Notes: generated by a model not told the origin, from the letters alone. 64,000 nucleotides of DNA from Collinsella sp. (GCA_019414025.1 DXMU01000052.1:6996-70995); one strand, 5' to 3'. Positions 27,084 to 36,793 are shown, counted from the stretch's first letter. Numbers and translations: made by a program.

Positions 27084-27779
27084 CTAGAGCTCGGCCCCAC
27101 CCAAGCGGTGCGCGATGCTATCGCAGGCCAAGGCGCCCACGACGGTCTTGGCGTCTTCGATCTTGCCGTCGAGCACGGCGTCGATCAGCTCGTGCAGCGG
27201 CACCAGGTCCACGTTGACAAACTCGTCATCATCGGGGTTGGGCGCATCAAACTCGAGCTTGGTAGCCAAGTAGATGTGGATGATCTCATCGCAAAAACCG
27301 CAGGACGTGACAATCGACGTCAAAAAGCGAATGCGACCAGCCCTAAAGCCCGTCTCCTCATGCAGTTCGCGCTTGGCGCAATCGAGCGGGTCCTCGCCTG
27401 GATCGAGCTTGCCGGCGGGAATCTCGACCGTCACGCGGTCGATGGCAGTGCGATACTGACGTACCAGCACGATCTTGCCGTTCTCGGTCAGTGCCACAAC
27501 GGCCGCCGCGCCCGGATGGCGAACGATATCGCGGGCGCTGCGGTGACCGTTGGGCAGCTCAACCTCAAGACGGTGGACGTCGAGGATCTTGCCCTTCCAG
27601 GCGCACTCCTCCGAAAGAATCTTCTCGTGCAGCAGGGCGTCATGCGGGTCGTCGTCGCCCAGCACCAGCGCCGGCTCGTCAGCGACCTCGCCACCAGGCT
27701 CGCCCTCGGCGTGTCCATACATGCGGCCGTCTTCCTCGACGATCTGCGCGTCCACGAGCTCTTCGTTCTTCTCGTCCAT
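27084..27779 (-). CDS. Nudix hydrolase, ADP-ribose pyrophosphatase type
   Basis: A 231-residue protein. The Nudix box GKLDPGEDPLDCAKRELHEE plus TG (around residues 125-147) is complete with its REXXEE metal ligands. VVALTENGKIVLVRQYRTAI precedes it and the LATKLEFDAPNPDDDEFVNV stretch follows, as in NudF-type ADP-sugar pyrophosphatases. About 50 acidic residues precede the domain and are not typical. I chose the ATG at 27779, nine bases after GAGAGGA. The ATG at 27788 overlaps that site. It follows purD on the same strand (21-base gap), suggesting a purD-nudix unit. Confidence 0.88.
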   Translation of the reverse strand: MDEKNEELVDAQIVEEDGRMYGHAEGEPGGEVADEPALVLGDDDPHDALLHEKILSEECAWKGKILDVHRLEVELPNGHRSARDIVRHPGAAAVVALTENGKIVLVRQYRTAIDRVTVEIPAGKLDPGEDPLDCAKRELHEETGFRAGRIRFLTSIVTSCGFCDEIIHIYLATKLEFDAPNPDDDEFVNVDLVPLHELIDAVLDGKIEDAKTVVGALACDSIAHRLGGAEL

Positions 27780-27800
27780 CCGTCTCATTCCTCTCGGATT

Positions 27801-29105
<1,305 letters not shown>

Positions 29106-29128
29106 GGGTGCCTCCTCTATGGATTACC

Positions 29129-29201
29129 GGCCCGCTCCGCGCGGGCCCATTACAAGCAAATATACCCCTCGGCCGCCCATCTGGGCTGCAAAGGGGTATA
29201 T
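29129..29201 (-). terminator. Hairpins after purA
   Basis: The minus strand after the purA stop forms a stem from ATATACCCCT and AGGGGTATAT (29160-29201) and then a GC-rich stem GGCCCGC / GCGGGCC (29129-29147). One or both should end the purA transcript. The T-run after the first stem is short. Confidence 0.6.
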
Positions 29202-29223
29202 CGCAATAACCAAATAACGCCGA

Positions 29224-30510
29224 TTACTTCCAGAATCGGTTGATGATCTGCTCGCGACCGGCGCCGACGCCGATGAACGTCACGCGGGTGTGTGCCAGAT
29301 CCTCGATAAATGCCACGTAGTCCTGAGCCTCCTGCGGCAGCTCATCAAAGCTGCGGCAGCCGGTGATGTCGCACTTCCAGCCAGGGAGCTCCTCGTAGAT
29401 GGGCTTGGCATGCTCAAAACGCACCTGGTGCTCGGGCACGCTCGTGTAGCGCTCGCCGTCGACGTCATAGGCAACGCACACCTTAATGGTGTCGAAGGCC
29501 GAAAGCACGTCGAGCTTGGTCACGGCGATGTCGGTGAGGCCGTTGACGCGCGAGGCATAGTTGGCGATAGGGCCGTCAAACCAGCCGCAGCGACGACGGC
29601 GACCGGTGGTCACGCCGTACTCGTAGCCCTCCTCGGTCAGCGTGTGGCCGGCCTCGGACTCATAGGAAAGCTCGGTGGGCATGGGGCCCGAACCGACGCG
29701 GGTGATATAGGCCTTCATGACGCCCAGCACGCGGTCGACGTTCTTCATGCCGACGCCGGAACCGGTAATGGCGCCGCCGGCGGTGCAGTTAGAAGACGTC
29801 ACGTACGGATAGGTGCCGTGATCGATGTCGAGCAGCGTCGCCTGGGCGCCCTCAAACAGCAAATCCTTGCCCTCATCGATCATGTTGTTGAGCAGCAGGC
29901 TCGTCTCGGTGATGTAGGGGCGCAGGCGCTCGGCCATGGGCAGGTACTCATCGCAAATCTGATCCACGGTGTAGGTGGGCAGGCTGTAGATGAGCTCTAG
30001 CTCGGGGTTCACGCGGGCAAGAGCGGTCTCCAGCTTATCGCGGAACAGCGCCTCATCCAGCATGTCCTGCATACGCAGGCCAATACGGGCCATCTTGTCC
30101 TGGTAGCACGGACCGATGCCGCGCTTGGTGGTACCGATGTTCTTCTTGCCGAGCTTCTGCTCAAAGGCGCCATCCAGATCGATGTGGTACGGCATGATGA
30201 CATGCGCGTTGCCGCTGATCTTGAGATTCTTGGTGGTGATGCCGTCGGCCTCGAACATGTCGATCTCCTCAAGGACGACCTTGGGGTTGACGACGCAGCC
30301 GTTACCGATCACCGACACGTGGTCGGAATACATGATGCCGGAGGGCACCTGGTGCAGGCCGTACTTCTTGCCGTTGACGACGATGGTGTGGCCGGCGTTG
30401 TTGCCGCCCGAATAGCGCACGACGGCATCAAAGTCGCCGGCGACCAGGTCGCAGATCTTACCCTTGCCCTCATCGCCCCACTGGGCACCGACCAAAACGG
30501 TTGACGGCAT
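29224..30510 (-). CDS. purA: Adenylosuccinate synthetase
   Basis: Converts IMP, aspartate and GTP to adenylosuccinate, the first step of AMP formation. The 428-residue protein begins MPSTVLVGAQWGDEGKGKIC with the GTP-binding loop and catalytic Asp in GDEGKGK. VRYSGGNNAGHTIV supplies His for catalysis, GTTKRGIGPCYQDK and FEGAQATLLDIDHGTYPYVT follow, and TTGRRRRCGWFD lies in the C-terminal half. Length is normal for bacteria. It is the gene immediately downstream of dnaB on the minus strand, with a 91-base gap. Confidence 0.98.
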   Translation of the reverse strand: MPSTVLVGAQWGDEGKGKICDLVAGDFDAVVRYSGGNNAGHTIVVNGKKYGLHQVPSGIMYSDHVSVIGNGCVVNPKVVLEEIDMFEADGITTKNLKISGNAHVIMPYHIDLDGAFEQKLGKKNIGTTKRGIGPCYQDKMARIGLRMQDMLDEALFRDKLETALARVNPELELIYSLPTYTVDQICDEYLPMAERLRPYITETSLLLNNMIDEGKDLLFEGAQATLLDIDHGTYPYVTSSNCTAGGAITGSGVGMKNVDRVLGVMKAYITRVGSGPMPTELSYESEAGHTLTEEGYEYGVTTGRRRRCGWFDGPIANYASRVNGLTDIAVTKLDVLSAFDTIKVCVAYDVDGERYTSVPEHQVRFEHAKPIYEELPGWKCDITGCRSFDELPQEAQDYVAFIEDLAHTRVTFIGVGAGREQIINRFWK

Positions 30511-30601
30511 GTTTACTCCTCACATTCATGGACTGTCCGCGCACCGCAAGCGCGCAGAAGCACAAAACATTCCCAGTATACCCGTGCAACGGGCGCCTGT
30601 C

Positions 30602-31993
30602 CTACTCCTCGGTATGCGCCCCATCAAGCTCATAGAACTTGGTGGATGCCGGCAGGAACATCAGGTCGACGTCGCCGATCGGGCCCGAACGGTTCTTTGC
30701 CACGACGATACGCGTAACGCCCTCGTCGGGTCGGTCGTCGCGCGAGGCCTCGGCCTCGTCGGCGGATCGGTCCAAGAACATGACGATATCGGCGTCCTGC
30801 TCGATGGAGCCCGATTCACGCAGGTCGGACAGCTGCGGGCGCTTGCCGGTACGGGATTCAACCTGACGCGACAGCTGCGACAGCGCGATCAGCGGAATCT
30901 TGAGCTCCTTGGCCATAATCTTCAGGCCACGCGACATCTCGGAGACCTCGACGGTGCGGCTCTCGGAACGACGTCCCGGCGGGGGGCTCACCAGCTGCAG
31001 GTAGTCCAGGATGATGATGGCCTTCTCCTTGTTATGGAGCATGCGGCGGCTCTTGGCGCGAATCTCGGTCACCGTGGTGCCGGGCGTATCGTCAATCAGA
31101 ATATCGAGCTTGGACAGCGTCTGCGTGGCCTCATTGATGTTGGCCCACTGCTCGGGACTAATGCGGCCCGTACGGAAGTCGCTGATCGAGATCATGGCAT
31201 AGGCGCAAATCAGACGCTGGGCAATTTCCTTGCCCGACATCTCCAGCGAGAAGAAGCCGACGGTATAGCCCGCAGCGGCGGCATTGAGCGCCAAGTTCAG
31301 GGCGAACGACGTCTTACCCACGGCGGGGCGGGCGCCGATAATGATGAGCTGGCCCTCGCGGAAGCCCATGAGCATACGGTCGAGCGACGGGAAGCCCGTG
31401 GGCACGCCTGCAGCCTGACCGCCGGCCTTGCACACTTCCTCGGCCTCGTTATAGGCCTCGACCATAAACTCGGTCAGCGTCTTGTAGCTCGACTTAACCT
31501 CACGCGCCGTGACCTTAAGCAGCTTGCTCTCGGCCAGCTCCACGACCTCCTTGGTGTCGGTGGGGGCGTTGTAGGCCAGCGCGTTGATCTCGTTGGTGGC
31601 GCCAATCAGCTCGCGCAGCATCGAGTCGCGACGAACGATGGCGGCATGGTGCTGCCAGTTGACGAGCGACAGGGTCTGACCCATCAGCTCCAAAATGTAT
31701 GCCTCGCCGCCCACGGCATCGAGCTTGTTGATGCTTCGCAGGTAATCGATCAGCGAGATGGAGTCGATGGGGATGCGGCTGTTGTACATATCGACCATCG
31801 CGGTATAGATGGTCTTATGAATGGGCCGGTAGAAGTCATCGGGCTGCAGTTCGACCTGGGCCTCTTCGACCACCTCGGGCGATAGCAGCATAGCGGCCAG
31901 TACGTTGGCCTCTGCATCTTGGTTTTGGGGGAGACCCAACTTGGAGCCACGGTCCTCGACCGTCAGCCCCGTCTCCCTATCGTCATATGCCAT
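30602..31993 (-). CDS. dnaB: Replicative DNA helicase DnaB
   Basis: Hexameric fork helicase, 463 residues. The N-terminal DnaB domain (about 18-120) has LPQNQDAEANVLAAMLLSPE. The RecA-like C-terminal domain has Walker A GARPAVGKTSFALNLALNAA, GFFSLEMSGKEIAQRL, Walker B IIILDYLQLV and DLRESGSIEQDADIV. No intein interrupts it. The ATG at 31993 is preceded by GAGGATGCTC. The reading frame is open a few residues further. It lies downstream of the rpsF-ssb-rpsR-rplI operon, separated by a terminator. Confidence 0.97.
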   Translation of the reverse strand: MAYDDRETGLTVEDRGSKLGLPQNQDAEANVLAAMLLSPEVVEEAQVELQPDDFYRPIHKTIYTAMVDMYNSRIPIDSISLIDYLRSINKLDAVGGEAYILELMGQTLSLVNWQHHAAIVRRDSMLRELIGATNEINALAYNAPTDTKEVVELAESKLLKVTAREVKSSYKTLTEFMVEAYNEAEEVCKAGGQAAGVPTGFPSLDRMLMGFREGQLIIIGARPAVGKTSFALNLALNAAAAGYTVGFFSLEMSGKEIAQRLICAYAMISISDFRTGRISPEQWANINEATQTLSKLDILIDDTPGTTVTEIRAKSRRMLHNKEKAIIILDYLQLVSPPPGRRSESRTVEVSEMSRGLKIMAKELKIPLIALSQLSRQVESRTGKRPQLSDLRESGSIEQDADIVMFLDRSADEAEASRDDRPDEGVTRIVVAKNRSGPIGDVDLMFLPASTKFYELDGAHTEE

Positions 31994-32144
31994 GAGCATC
32001 CTCATTCATATCGCTTGCGAGCATCCATAGTATCAGCCACGGCTATAAATCGAGCCGCGCCTTGGCAATCATCACCGAACCAAACGGATGAACGGTCCCA
32101 TACACGGGGCCGCATCTCAATGACCGCCACGACACTCACCCAGC

Positions 32145-32186
32145 GCAAAAAAATAAAAGGGCGCCCTGGTCTCCCAGAGCGCCCTT
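32145..32186 (-). terminator. Terminator of the rpsF-ssb-rpsR-rplI operon
   Basis: A 13-bp stem AAGGGCGCCCTGG / CCAGAGCGCCCTT, then TTTTATTTTTTTG on the minus strand, 33 bases after the rplI stop. Confidence 0.9.
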
Positions 32187-32218
32187 CTTAGAACAAGATT
32201 GTTGCGTTGCAGCAAATG

Positions 32219-32758
32219 CTACTCGGCAGCAGCCTCGGTCTCGACCTCGGCGGTCTCGGTCTCGGCGACCTCAGCGGTCTCCTCAACCTCAGCCTCGGCA
32301 GCGAGCTCCTCGGCGGTAACGCCGACGAGAACGACAACCTCGGCCTTGATCTCGCGGTACAGCGAGATAGCGACGGTGTGGGCACCGGCAACCTTGATGG
32401 GCTTACCGAGCTCGACGCGCTTGCGGTCGATGTCCATACCGAGCTGATCCTTGATGGCGTCAGCGATCATAGCGGCGGTAACGGAGCCAAAGAGGATGCC
32501 CTCGTCGCCAACCTTGACGTCAACGGTGACCTGCTTGCCCTCGAAGGCAGCCTTGGTCTCGTTGGCGGTAGCCAGACGGACGGCCTCGCGCTTGGCGATG
32601 TTGTTGCGACGCTCGTCAAGCTGCTTGAGGTTGCCCTTGGTGGCGGCAACAGCGAGCTTCTTGGGGAACAGGAAGTTCTCAGCGTAACCCTGAGCGACCT
32701 CTACGACGTCACCCTCGCCGCCCTTGCCCTTGATCTCATCGAGAAGAATAACCTTCAT
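32219..32758 (-). CDS. rplI: Ribosomal protein L9
   Basis: A large-subunit protein binding 23S rRNA. The N-domain MKVILLDEIKGKGGEGDVVE and GYAENFLFPKKLAVAAT are diagnostic. The long central helix is rich in Lys and Glu, and the C-domain has TVDVKVGDEGILFGSVTAAM and GKPIKVAGAHTVAISLYREI. A ~30-residue Ala/Glu-rich acidic tail (EELAAEAEVEETAEVAETET and on) extends it to 179 residues, beyond the usual ~150. It is the last gene of the operon, 15 bases after rpsR. Confidence 0.97.
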   Translation of the reverse strand: MKVILLDEIKGKGGEGDVVEVAQGYAENFLFPKKLAVAATKGNLKQLDERRNNIAKREAVRLATANETKAAFEGKQVTVDVKVGDEGILFGSVTAAMIADAIKDQLGMDIDRKRVELGKPIKVAGAHTVAISLYREIKAEVVVLVGVTAEELAAEAEVEETAEVAETETAEVETEAAAE

Positions 32759-32773
32759 GATGCGTCTCCCTTC

Positions 32774-33040
32774 TTAGCCGCGGTCGCGGTTGCCACGAGA
32801 GGAAACCACGGGGACGGTGTACGGCAGGAGAGCCATCTCGCGGGCGCGCTTGATGGCGTTGGCGATGTCATGCTGATGCTGCGTGCAAGCGCCAGTGACG
32901 CGACGGGGCTTGATCTTGCCACGGTCGGTCATGTACTTACGGAGAAGCTGAGTGTCCTTATAGTCGATGAACTCAGTGTTCTCCTTGCAGAACTGGCAGT
33001 ACTTACGACGCGGCTGACGTGCAGAATAATCATTAGCCAT
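32774..33040 (-). CDS. rpsR: Ribosomal protein S18
   Basis: An 88-residue small-subunit protein that pairs with S6. It starts MANDYSARQPRRKYCQFCKE and continues IDYKDTQLLRKYMTDRGKI and KPRRVTGACTQHQHDIANAI. Its CxxC and later Cys suggest the zinc-binding form of S18. GAAAGG precedes the ATG at 33040. In-frame sequence upstream is not S18-like. It lies in the order rpsF-ssb-rpsR-rplI. Confidence 0.97.
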   Translation of the reverse strand: MANDYSARQPRRKYCQFCKENTEFIDYKDTQLLRKYMTDRGKIKPRRVTGACTQHQHDIANAIKRAREMALLPYTVPVVSSRGNRDRG

Positions 33041-33112
33041 GTCAAAATACCTTTCATTTGGCAACTTCGGCGAGCCGAAGCCGCCTCTCACTCAAAAATA
33101 GGTGAACAACCC

Positions 33113-33565
33113 TTAGAACGGGATGTCCTCATCGTAGACGTCGACCGCGGGCGGCGTAGCCACCGGTGCGGCAGGACGTGCTGCGGGCGCGGGAGCTGCG
33201 GGGGCGTAACCGCCCTGATCGTAGCCACCCTGGCCACCACGGGAGCTCATAAACTCGATTTCATCGACGATGACCTCAAGCTTGCTCCTGCGCTGGCCGT
33301 CGCGCTCCCAAGAGCTGTAGCGCAGCTTGCCCTCGATCGCGACCTTGTTTCCCTTTGCCAGGAAACGGCTCACGGCCTCGGCGCGGGTGCCGAACATAGT
33401 GCAGTCGACAAAGTTGGGATAGTCCTCCCACTCGCCAGTCTGCGCGTTGCGGCGACGATCGTTCACGGCGACGCCAAAGGACAGAACCTGGGTTCCGCCG
33501 GCGGTGGCGCGCAGCTCGGGATCGCGGGTGAGATTACCGGTGATGTTCACTCGATTGATGCTCAT
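33113..33565 (-). CDS. ssb: Single-stranded DNA-binding protein
   Basis: A 150-residue tetrameric OB-fold protein. The N-terminus MSINRVNITGNLTRDPELRA, the core FVDCTMFGTRAEAVSRFLAK and GNKVAIEGKLRYSSWE are typical. A Gly/Pro/Ala-rich linker leads to the acidic tip DVYDEDIPF, which recruits partner proteins. It lies between rpsF and rpsR, as in many bacteria. Confidence 0.97.
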   Translation of the reverse strand: MSINRVNITGNLTRDPELRATAGGTQVLSFGVAVNDRRRNAQTGEWEDYPNFVDCTMFGTRAEAVSRFLAKGNKVAIEGKLRYSSWERDGQRRSKLEVIVDEIEFMSSRGGQGGYDQGGYAPAAPAPAARPAAPVATPPAVDVYDEDIPF

Positions 33566-33613
33566 AACTCACTACTTCCTCTTGGGGCACAAGCCCAGTC
33601 CAAAACGACAGTC

Positions 33614-33907
33614 TTACTCCTGGTCGTCGCGACGGACGATCATGTGGCGGACCACAGCGTCGGTGATGCGCAGGACGCGATCAAGCTCGGCGATCTGGGT
33701 AGGATCTGCATGGAAGTTGATGAGGGTGTAGTCACCATCGGTGAGGTCGTTGATCTCGTAGGCGAGCTTGCGCTTGCCCCACTCGTCAACGGAGTCGACC
33801 TTGCCAGCGCCCTCAGCGATCGTGGTATCGATACGCTTCATAACAGCGAGACGGGTCTCGGGGTCGAGCGACGGGTCAACAAAGAACAGCAGTTCATAAG
33901 CCTTCAT
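33614..33907 (-). CDS. rpsF: Ribosomal protein S6
   Basis: A 97-residue small-subunit protein and first gene of its operon. MKAYELLFFVDPSLDPETRL, VDEWGKRKLAYEINDLTDGD and YTLINFHADPTQIAELDRVL match S6. AGAGGAGGTGACAAT is a very strong ribosome site before the ATG at 33907. The 5' leader carries a hairpin that could serve S6:S18 autoregulation. Confidence 0.97.
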   Translation of the reverse strand: MKAYELLFFVDPSLDPETRLAVMKRIDTTIAEGAGKVDSVDEWGKRKLAYEINDLTDGDYTLINFHADPTQIAELDRVLRITDAVVRHMIVRRDDQE

Positions 33908-33931
33908 ATTGTCACCTCCTCTGGGCAAATG

Positions 33932-34007
33932 TGGCTTCAGGTCGTGAAGGTGCGCCTGAAGCAGGAAAAGACTTGGTAATAATATCTTTCAACCTCCCAG
34001 GCTGCAA
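33932..34007 (-). promoter_or_regulatory. rpsF operon promoter and leader hairpin
   Basis: On the minus strand TTGCAG (34002-34007) and TATTAT (33979-33984) are spaced by 17 bases, a good vegetative promoter. Downstream, CTTCAGG and CCTGAAG (33932-33958) form a hairpin in the leader 24 bases before the rpsF ATG. Many bacteria have an S6:S18-binding leader at this place, but I cannot confirm its conserved bulge here. Confidence 0.6.
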
Positions 34008-34401
34008 GAATATGCAGCTACAACCTCATGACCTCCACATATACCCATGCTTACACGGCACTTCTCGCGTATTCCAACCAAATGCTGACCAAGAGCTTGA
34101 CGGATTTGTGGACAAGATACGGCGCCGTGGGGACAAACCAAATCAAACTGCAGGTCAGCCATTGCAAGGCTGTGGTCGCAAAATGCATACCAGTGGCTCA
34201 CAACACCGTTCAAATATTTTTAAAATTGCTGCCACGTCGTCTATAAATACCTATTTTGAACAATTTGTTGTATGCAGCCATGCTGGTCAGAGCCCGTTTT
34301 TGACCTTCTCGATCCCGTCACGAAGCCAAGCGATTCAAAAAATGCCAACTTTTCTGTTTGCACTTTGCGATTCCTCGTGTATACTGACTTTCGCATTTAA
34401 C
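34008..34401. other. Gene-free intergenic stretch
   Basis: These 394 bases lie between the rpsF promoter and the first tRNA-Ser. They are poorer in GC than the neighbouring genes. I see no convincing gene or RNA. The tRNA promoter must lie near the right end. One open frame here continues into the tRNA and is not a gene. Confidence 0.6.
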
Positions 34402-34492
34402 GGAGAGTTGTCCGAGTGGCCGAAGGAGCACGATTGGAAATCGTGTAGGCGTCAAAAGCGTCTCCAGGGTTCAAATCCCTGACTCTCCGCCA
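34402..34492 (+). tRNA. tRNA-Ser (anticodon GGA)
   Basis: The acceptor arm GGAGAGT pairs with ACTCTCC, followed by G and an encoded CCA. The anticodon stem CACGA/TCGTG holds the loop TTGGAAA, giving GGA. The long variable arm and GGTTCAAATCC T-loop are as in class II serine tRNAs. 91 bases. Confidence 0.96.
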
Positions 34493-34501
34493 GTTAATTC
34501 C

Positions 34502-34532
34502 AAAGCAGGCCTTCGAGCCTGCTTTGTTTTTA
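34502..34532 (+). terminator. Terminator after tRNA-Ser(GGA)
   Basis: AAAGCAGGC / GCCTGCTTT stem around CTTCGA, followed by GTTTTTA. Confidence 0.85.
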
Positions 34533-34540
34533 CCCCACGC

Positions 34541-34631
34541 GGAGGGGTGGCAGAGTGGTTGAATGCGGCGGTCTCGAAAACCGTTTGGCCTGTATAAGGT
34601 CACGAGGGTTCGAATCCCTCCTCCTCCGCCA
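34541..34631 (+). tRNA. tRNA-Ser (anticodon CGA)
   Basis: Acceptor GGAGGGG is paired near the encoded CCA. The anticodon loop CTCGAAA gives CGA, and the variable arm is long. 91 bases. It follows tRNA-Ser(GGA) after a terminator, so it may have its own promoter or depend on read-through. Confidence 0.95.
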
Positions 34632-34642
34632 TTTTGGTTGAG

Positions 34643-34669
34643 AAAGCTCCCAAGAATGGGAGCTTTTTT
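34643..34669 (+). terminator. Terminator after tRNA-Ser(CGA)
   Basis: AAAGCTCCCA / TGGGAGCTTT stem with loop AGAA and a run of T. Confidence 0.88.
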
Positions 34670-34701
34670 GTTATCGAAATACGTCTCGATCCCACGCTTC
34701 C

Positions 34702-34783
34702 CCAAACATGTACGTCAGCCTCAAAAAACGACATTTTTCGACATCTTTGGAGGCTGACGTACACGTTTGGATTGAGCTCACGG
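34702..34783. repeat. Nuclease-flanking palindromic repeat, left copy
   Basis: An ~82-base unit that is itself a hairpin: CCAAACATGTACGTCAGCCTC pairs in most positions with GAGGCTGACGTACACGTTTGG, around a 26-base AT-rich centre. It recurs inverted at 35890-35972 with only about four differences. It ends eight bases before the stop of the nuclease-like gene. Confidence 0.9.
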
Positions 34784-34791
34784 GAGCGGCA

Positions 34792-35799
34792 CTATTCGGA
34801 AGGTGCCTCCTCGTCTCGCATGCTTTTCCAGTTGCGGATAAGTGCCTTGCGTAGTTCGTTTTGTTTTCTCTGGTACCCGGTGTCGGTACAGCGAGGCATG
34901 CCGAGTGCTTCGCGAATGTTGTTCATGGCGCGGTGAAAGGCGAGCTGGCTGCCGAACTGAGCCGAAGTGAGCGTAACGATTCGATATCCCATTCGGGAGA
35001 GAACGGCCTCTCGCTCCGCATCTGCTCCCTTGCGCTCGAGCTCATCGTGAAAACCGCCCTTATATTCGATACCGAGCGCCCTGCGCTTATAGGTCACGAG
35101 CGCATCGATTTTGAGTGTTCGAGCTTTGGCGCAATGCCAGAGACGTTGAGGGATCTCGAGCGGTTTGTTGAGTTCGATACCTCGGATGCCAACGCCGCCT
35201 TCGCTTGTTGGGAGCGAGAGGGCGATTGCCGAAGCGGTCTCCATAGGCGAGGCCGAGTGATCGTAGATGTGCCTGAGCGCAAGCCGTGCACGTGTGGCAC
35301 CGGGTTTGCCGGGGTGCCGATCGAGCAGTTCGGTTATTTCATCCTTGGAGGTGGTGGCTGGTTGCTCGGTATAAGGGTCGGCGGGATTGAGCCTCATGCG
35401 ATAATCGCCGCAAACTTCATAGCCATATTCGAGATATTCGATCCTATCCATCCACTCGGCAGCGAGCGCGAAGGTGAAGGCTTCGTCGGTGATGAAGATT
35501 CCGGGCGTCAACTCGTTAATATGCTCGTAGGGAAGATTTTGTCCAAGAATGTGGCAAACGACGCCTTTGGTACGAATTCGCTCAAATTCGAATACAACCG
35601 CGATATCGATAGTCTTAAGCATATCGGACGGAATGCCGCAGTCGGTAAGGGCCTGTCGTATGCGCGCAACACGTTGCTGGGTGGAGATGCCTTGTGCGCC
35701 TATCTGGTAGTCGTGCCGCGCAAGAGACTGAACCAAATTCTGGGGTGCATGATGGACAAGCCATGCGGTTTTATGCGAAATGAGAACAGGGGTATCCAT
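34792..35799 (-). CDS. DUF559-like (Vsr/PD-(D/E)XK-fold) endonuclease-domain protein
   Basis: A 335-residue protein. The N-terminal half (1-165) is not recognisable. It has several Tyr/Glu-rich stretches (EYLEYGYEVCGDY). The C-terminal part follows the actinobacterial DUF559 pattern: RLALRHI..., SASPMETASAIALSLP (Glu187), TLKIDALVTYKRRALGIEYK (Asp232, Glu245, Lys247), GADAEREAVLSRMGYRIVTL. Together these give a plausible E-D-EXK nuclease site. Relatives occur as solitary genes in actinobacteria and near type IV toxin-antitoxin-like loci, but their role is unknown. The gene sits between two inverted copies of an ~82-bp palindrome beside tRNA-Ser genes. This is suggestive of a mobile or defence cassette, though no transposase or integrase is present. 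Confidence 0.6.
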   Translation of the reverse strand: MDTPVLISHKTAWLVHHAPQNLVQSLARHDYQIGAQGISTQQRVARIRQALTDCGIPSDMLKTIDIAVVFEFERIRTKGVVCHILGQNLPYEHINELTPGIFITDEAFTFALAAEWMDRIEYLEYGYEVCGDYRMRLNPADPYTEQPATTSKDEITELLDRHPGKPGATRARLALRHIYDHSASPMETASAIALSLPTSEGGVGIRGIELNKPLEIPQRLWHCAKARTLKIDALVTYKRRALGIEYKGGFHDELERKGADAEREAVLSRMGYRIVTLTSAQFGSQLAFHRAMNNIREALGMPRCTDTGYQRKQNELRKALIRNWKSMRDEEAPSE

Positions 35800-35889
35800 T
35801 GAGGGCCTCTCGCTCTGAGCCGGTATCCAACTCTTATGTCCGTTGAAGTGGGGAAATATACCGGATGTGAGTAAATCAACTCACTCATG

Positions 35890-35972
35890 CCGTGAGCTCA
35901 ATCCAAACATGTACGTCAGCCTCCAAAGATGTCGAAAAATGTCGTTTTTGGAGGGTGACGTACATGTTTTGG
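35890..35972. repeat. Nuclease-flanking palindromic repeat, right copy
   Basis: The inverted counterpart of 34702-34783, roughly 95% identical. The shared inner-facing end is CCGTGAGCTCAATCCAAAC. It lies 91 bases upstream of the nuclease gene start and 131 bases before the next gene, so the pair encloses exactly one gene plus its promoter. Confidence 0.9.
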
Positions 35973-36103
35973 ATCCCTGGCATTCCAGTAACGCCACGCC
36001 CCCACCCGGTCCCGACCGTTTACCGAGCAATAGGGTCGCCACGCCCGCCAACCATGTACTATGTACGGGCATTGTCTAAACCCACGATCCAAAGGACCCC
36101 ATC

Positions 36104-36793
36104 TTGCCCGTCATCGCCGCCGTAACCGTTACCTCACATGCCTCGGATGCCATGGTCGCCATTCCGTTTTGGCTCGAGATGTTCGCTGTTGTCGCTGCAT
36201 CGATCTCGGGTGTGTTGGTCGCGCGCGAGCACAAGCTCGACCTGGTGGGCGCCGTCGCGCTCGCCGTGGTCTGTGGACTGGGCGGCGGTCTTTTGCGCGA
36301 TATGACGCTGCAGGTGGGCAACGTCTACATCCTCAACCAGCCGATGGCGCTGCCGCTCTCCATCGCCACGGCAGCCATCATCTACATTTTCCCGGCAATC
36401 GTCGACAAGCCCGAAAAACTCATCCCCTTGCTCGACATCATCTCGGTCGGCATCTATGCGGCAACCGGCGCAGACAAGGCGCTGGTCTACGGCTTTGCGC
36501 CGGCGGTGTGCGTCATGATGGGCTTTTTCACCGCGGTGGGCGGCGGCATGTTGCGCGACGGCTTTATGGGCGTGGTTCCGGGCATTTTCCAACGTACTAA
36601 CTTTTATGCCATCGCCGCCATCGCCGGATCGACAAGCTACGTGTGTCTCGTTATGAGCGGCATCGTGAGCAATGTCGCCGCGCTGGTCGTATGCGTTGTC
36701 GTGACCATGGGCCTGCGCTGGCTCTCACTGCGCTTTGACATCAAAAGCCCCACCGAAGAAGACATCGCGCGCTTCTTGCATCGCAAAAAGTAG
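36104..36793 (+). CDS. TRIC-type cation channel / UPF0126 membrane protein
   Basis: A 229-residue protein with about seven hydrophobic helices arranged as two UPF0126 repeats. Each carries the glycine-rich signature GGGxxRD: GLGGGLLRDM near residue 65 and AVGGGMLRDGF near 145. Bacterial members are trimeric potassium or cation channels related to eukaryotic TRIC. The start is a TTG at 36104, seven bases after AGGA. The first internal ATG (36152) has no ribosome site and would remove part of helix one's lead. It reads away from the nuclease cassette. The physiological role in this organism is unknown. Confidence 0.88.
   Translation: MPVIAAVTVTSHASDAMVAIPFWLEMFAVVAASISGVLVAREHKLDLVGAVALAVVCGLGGGLLRDMTLQVGNVYILNQPMALPLSIATAAIIYIFPAIVDKPEKLIPLLDIISVGIYAATGADKALVYGFAPAVCVMMGFFTAVGGGMLRDGFMGVVPGIFQRTNFYAIAAIAGSTSYVCLVMSGIVSNVAALVVCVVVTMGLRWLSLRFDIKSPTEEDIARFLHRKK

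Noticed and set aside
33931..34482. A 183-codon plus-strand open frame running into tRNA-Ser(GGA)
   Set aside because: It overlaps the rpsF promoter and most of a tRNA, has no ribosome site and resembles no protein.
34702..35972. A classical insertion sequence
   Set aside because: No DDE, HUH or serine/tyrosine recombinase motif is present in the enclosed protein, and I could not find a convincing target-site duplication outside the repeats.
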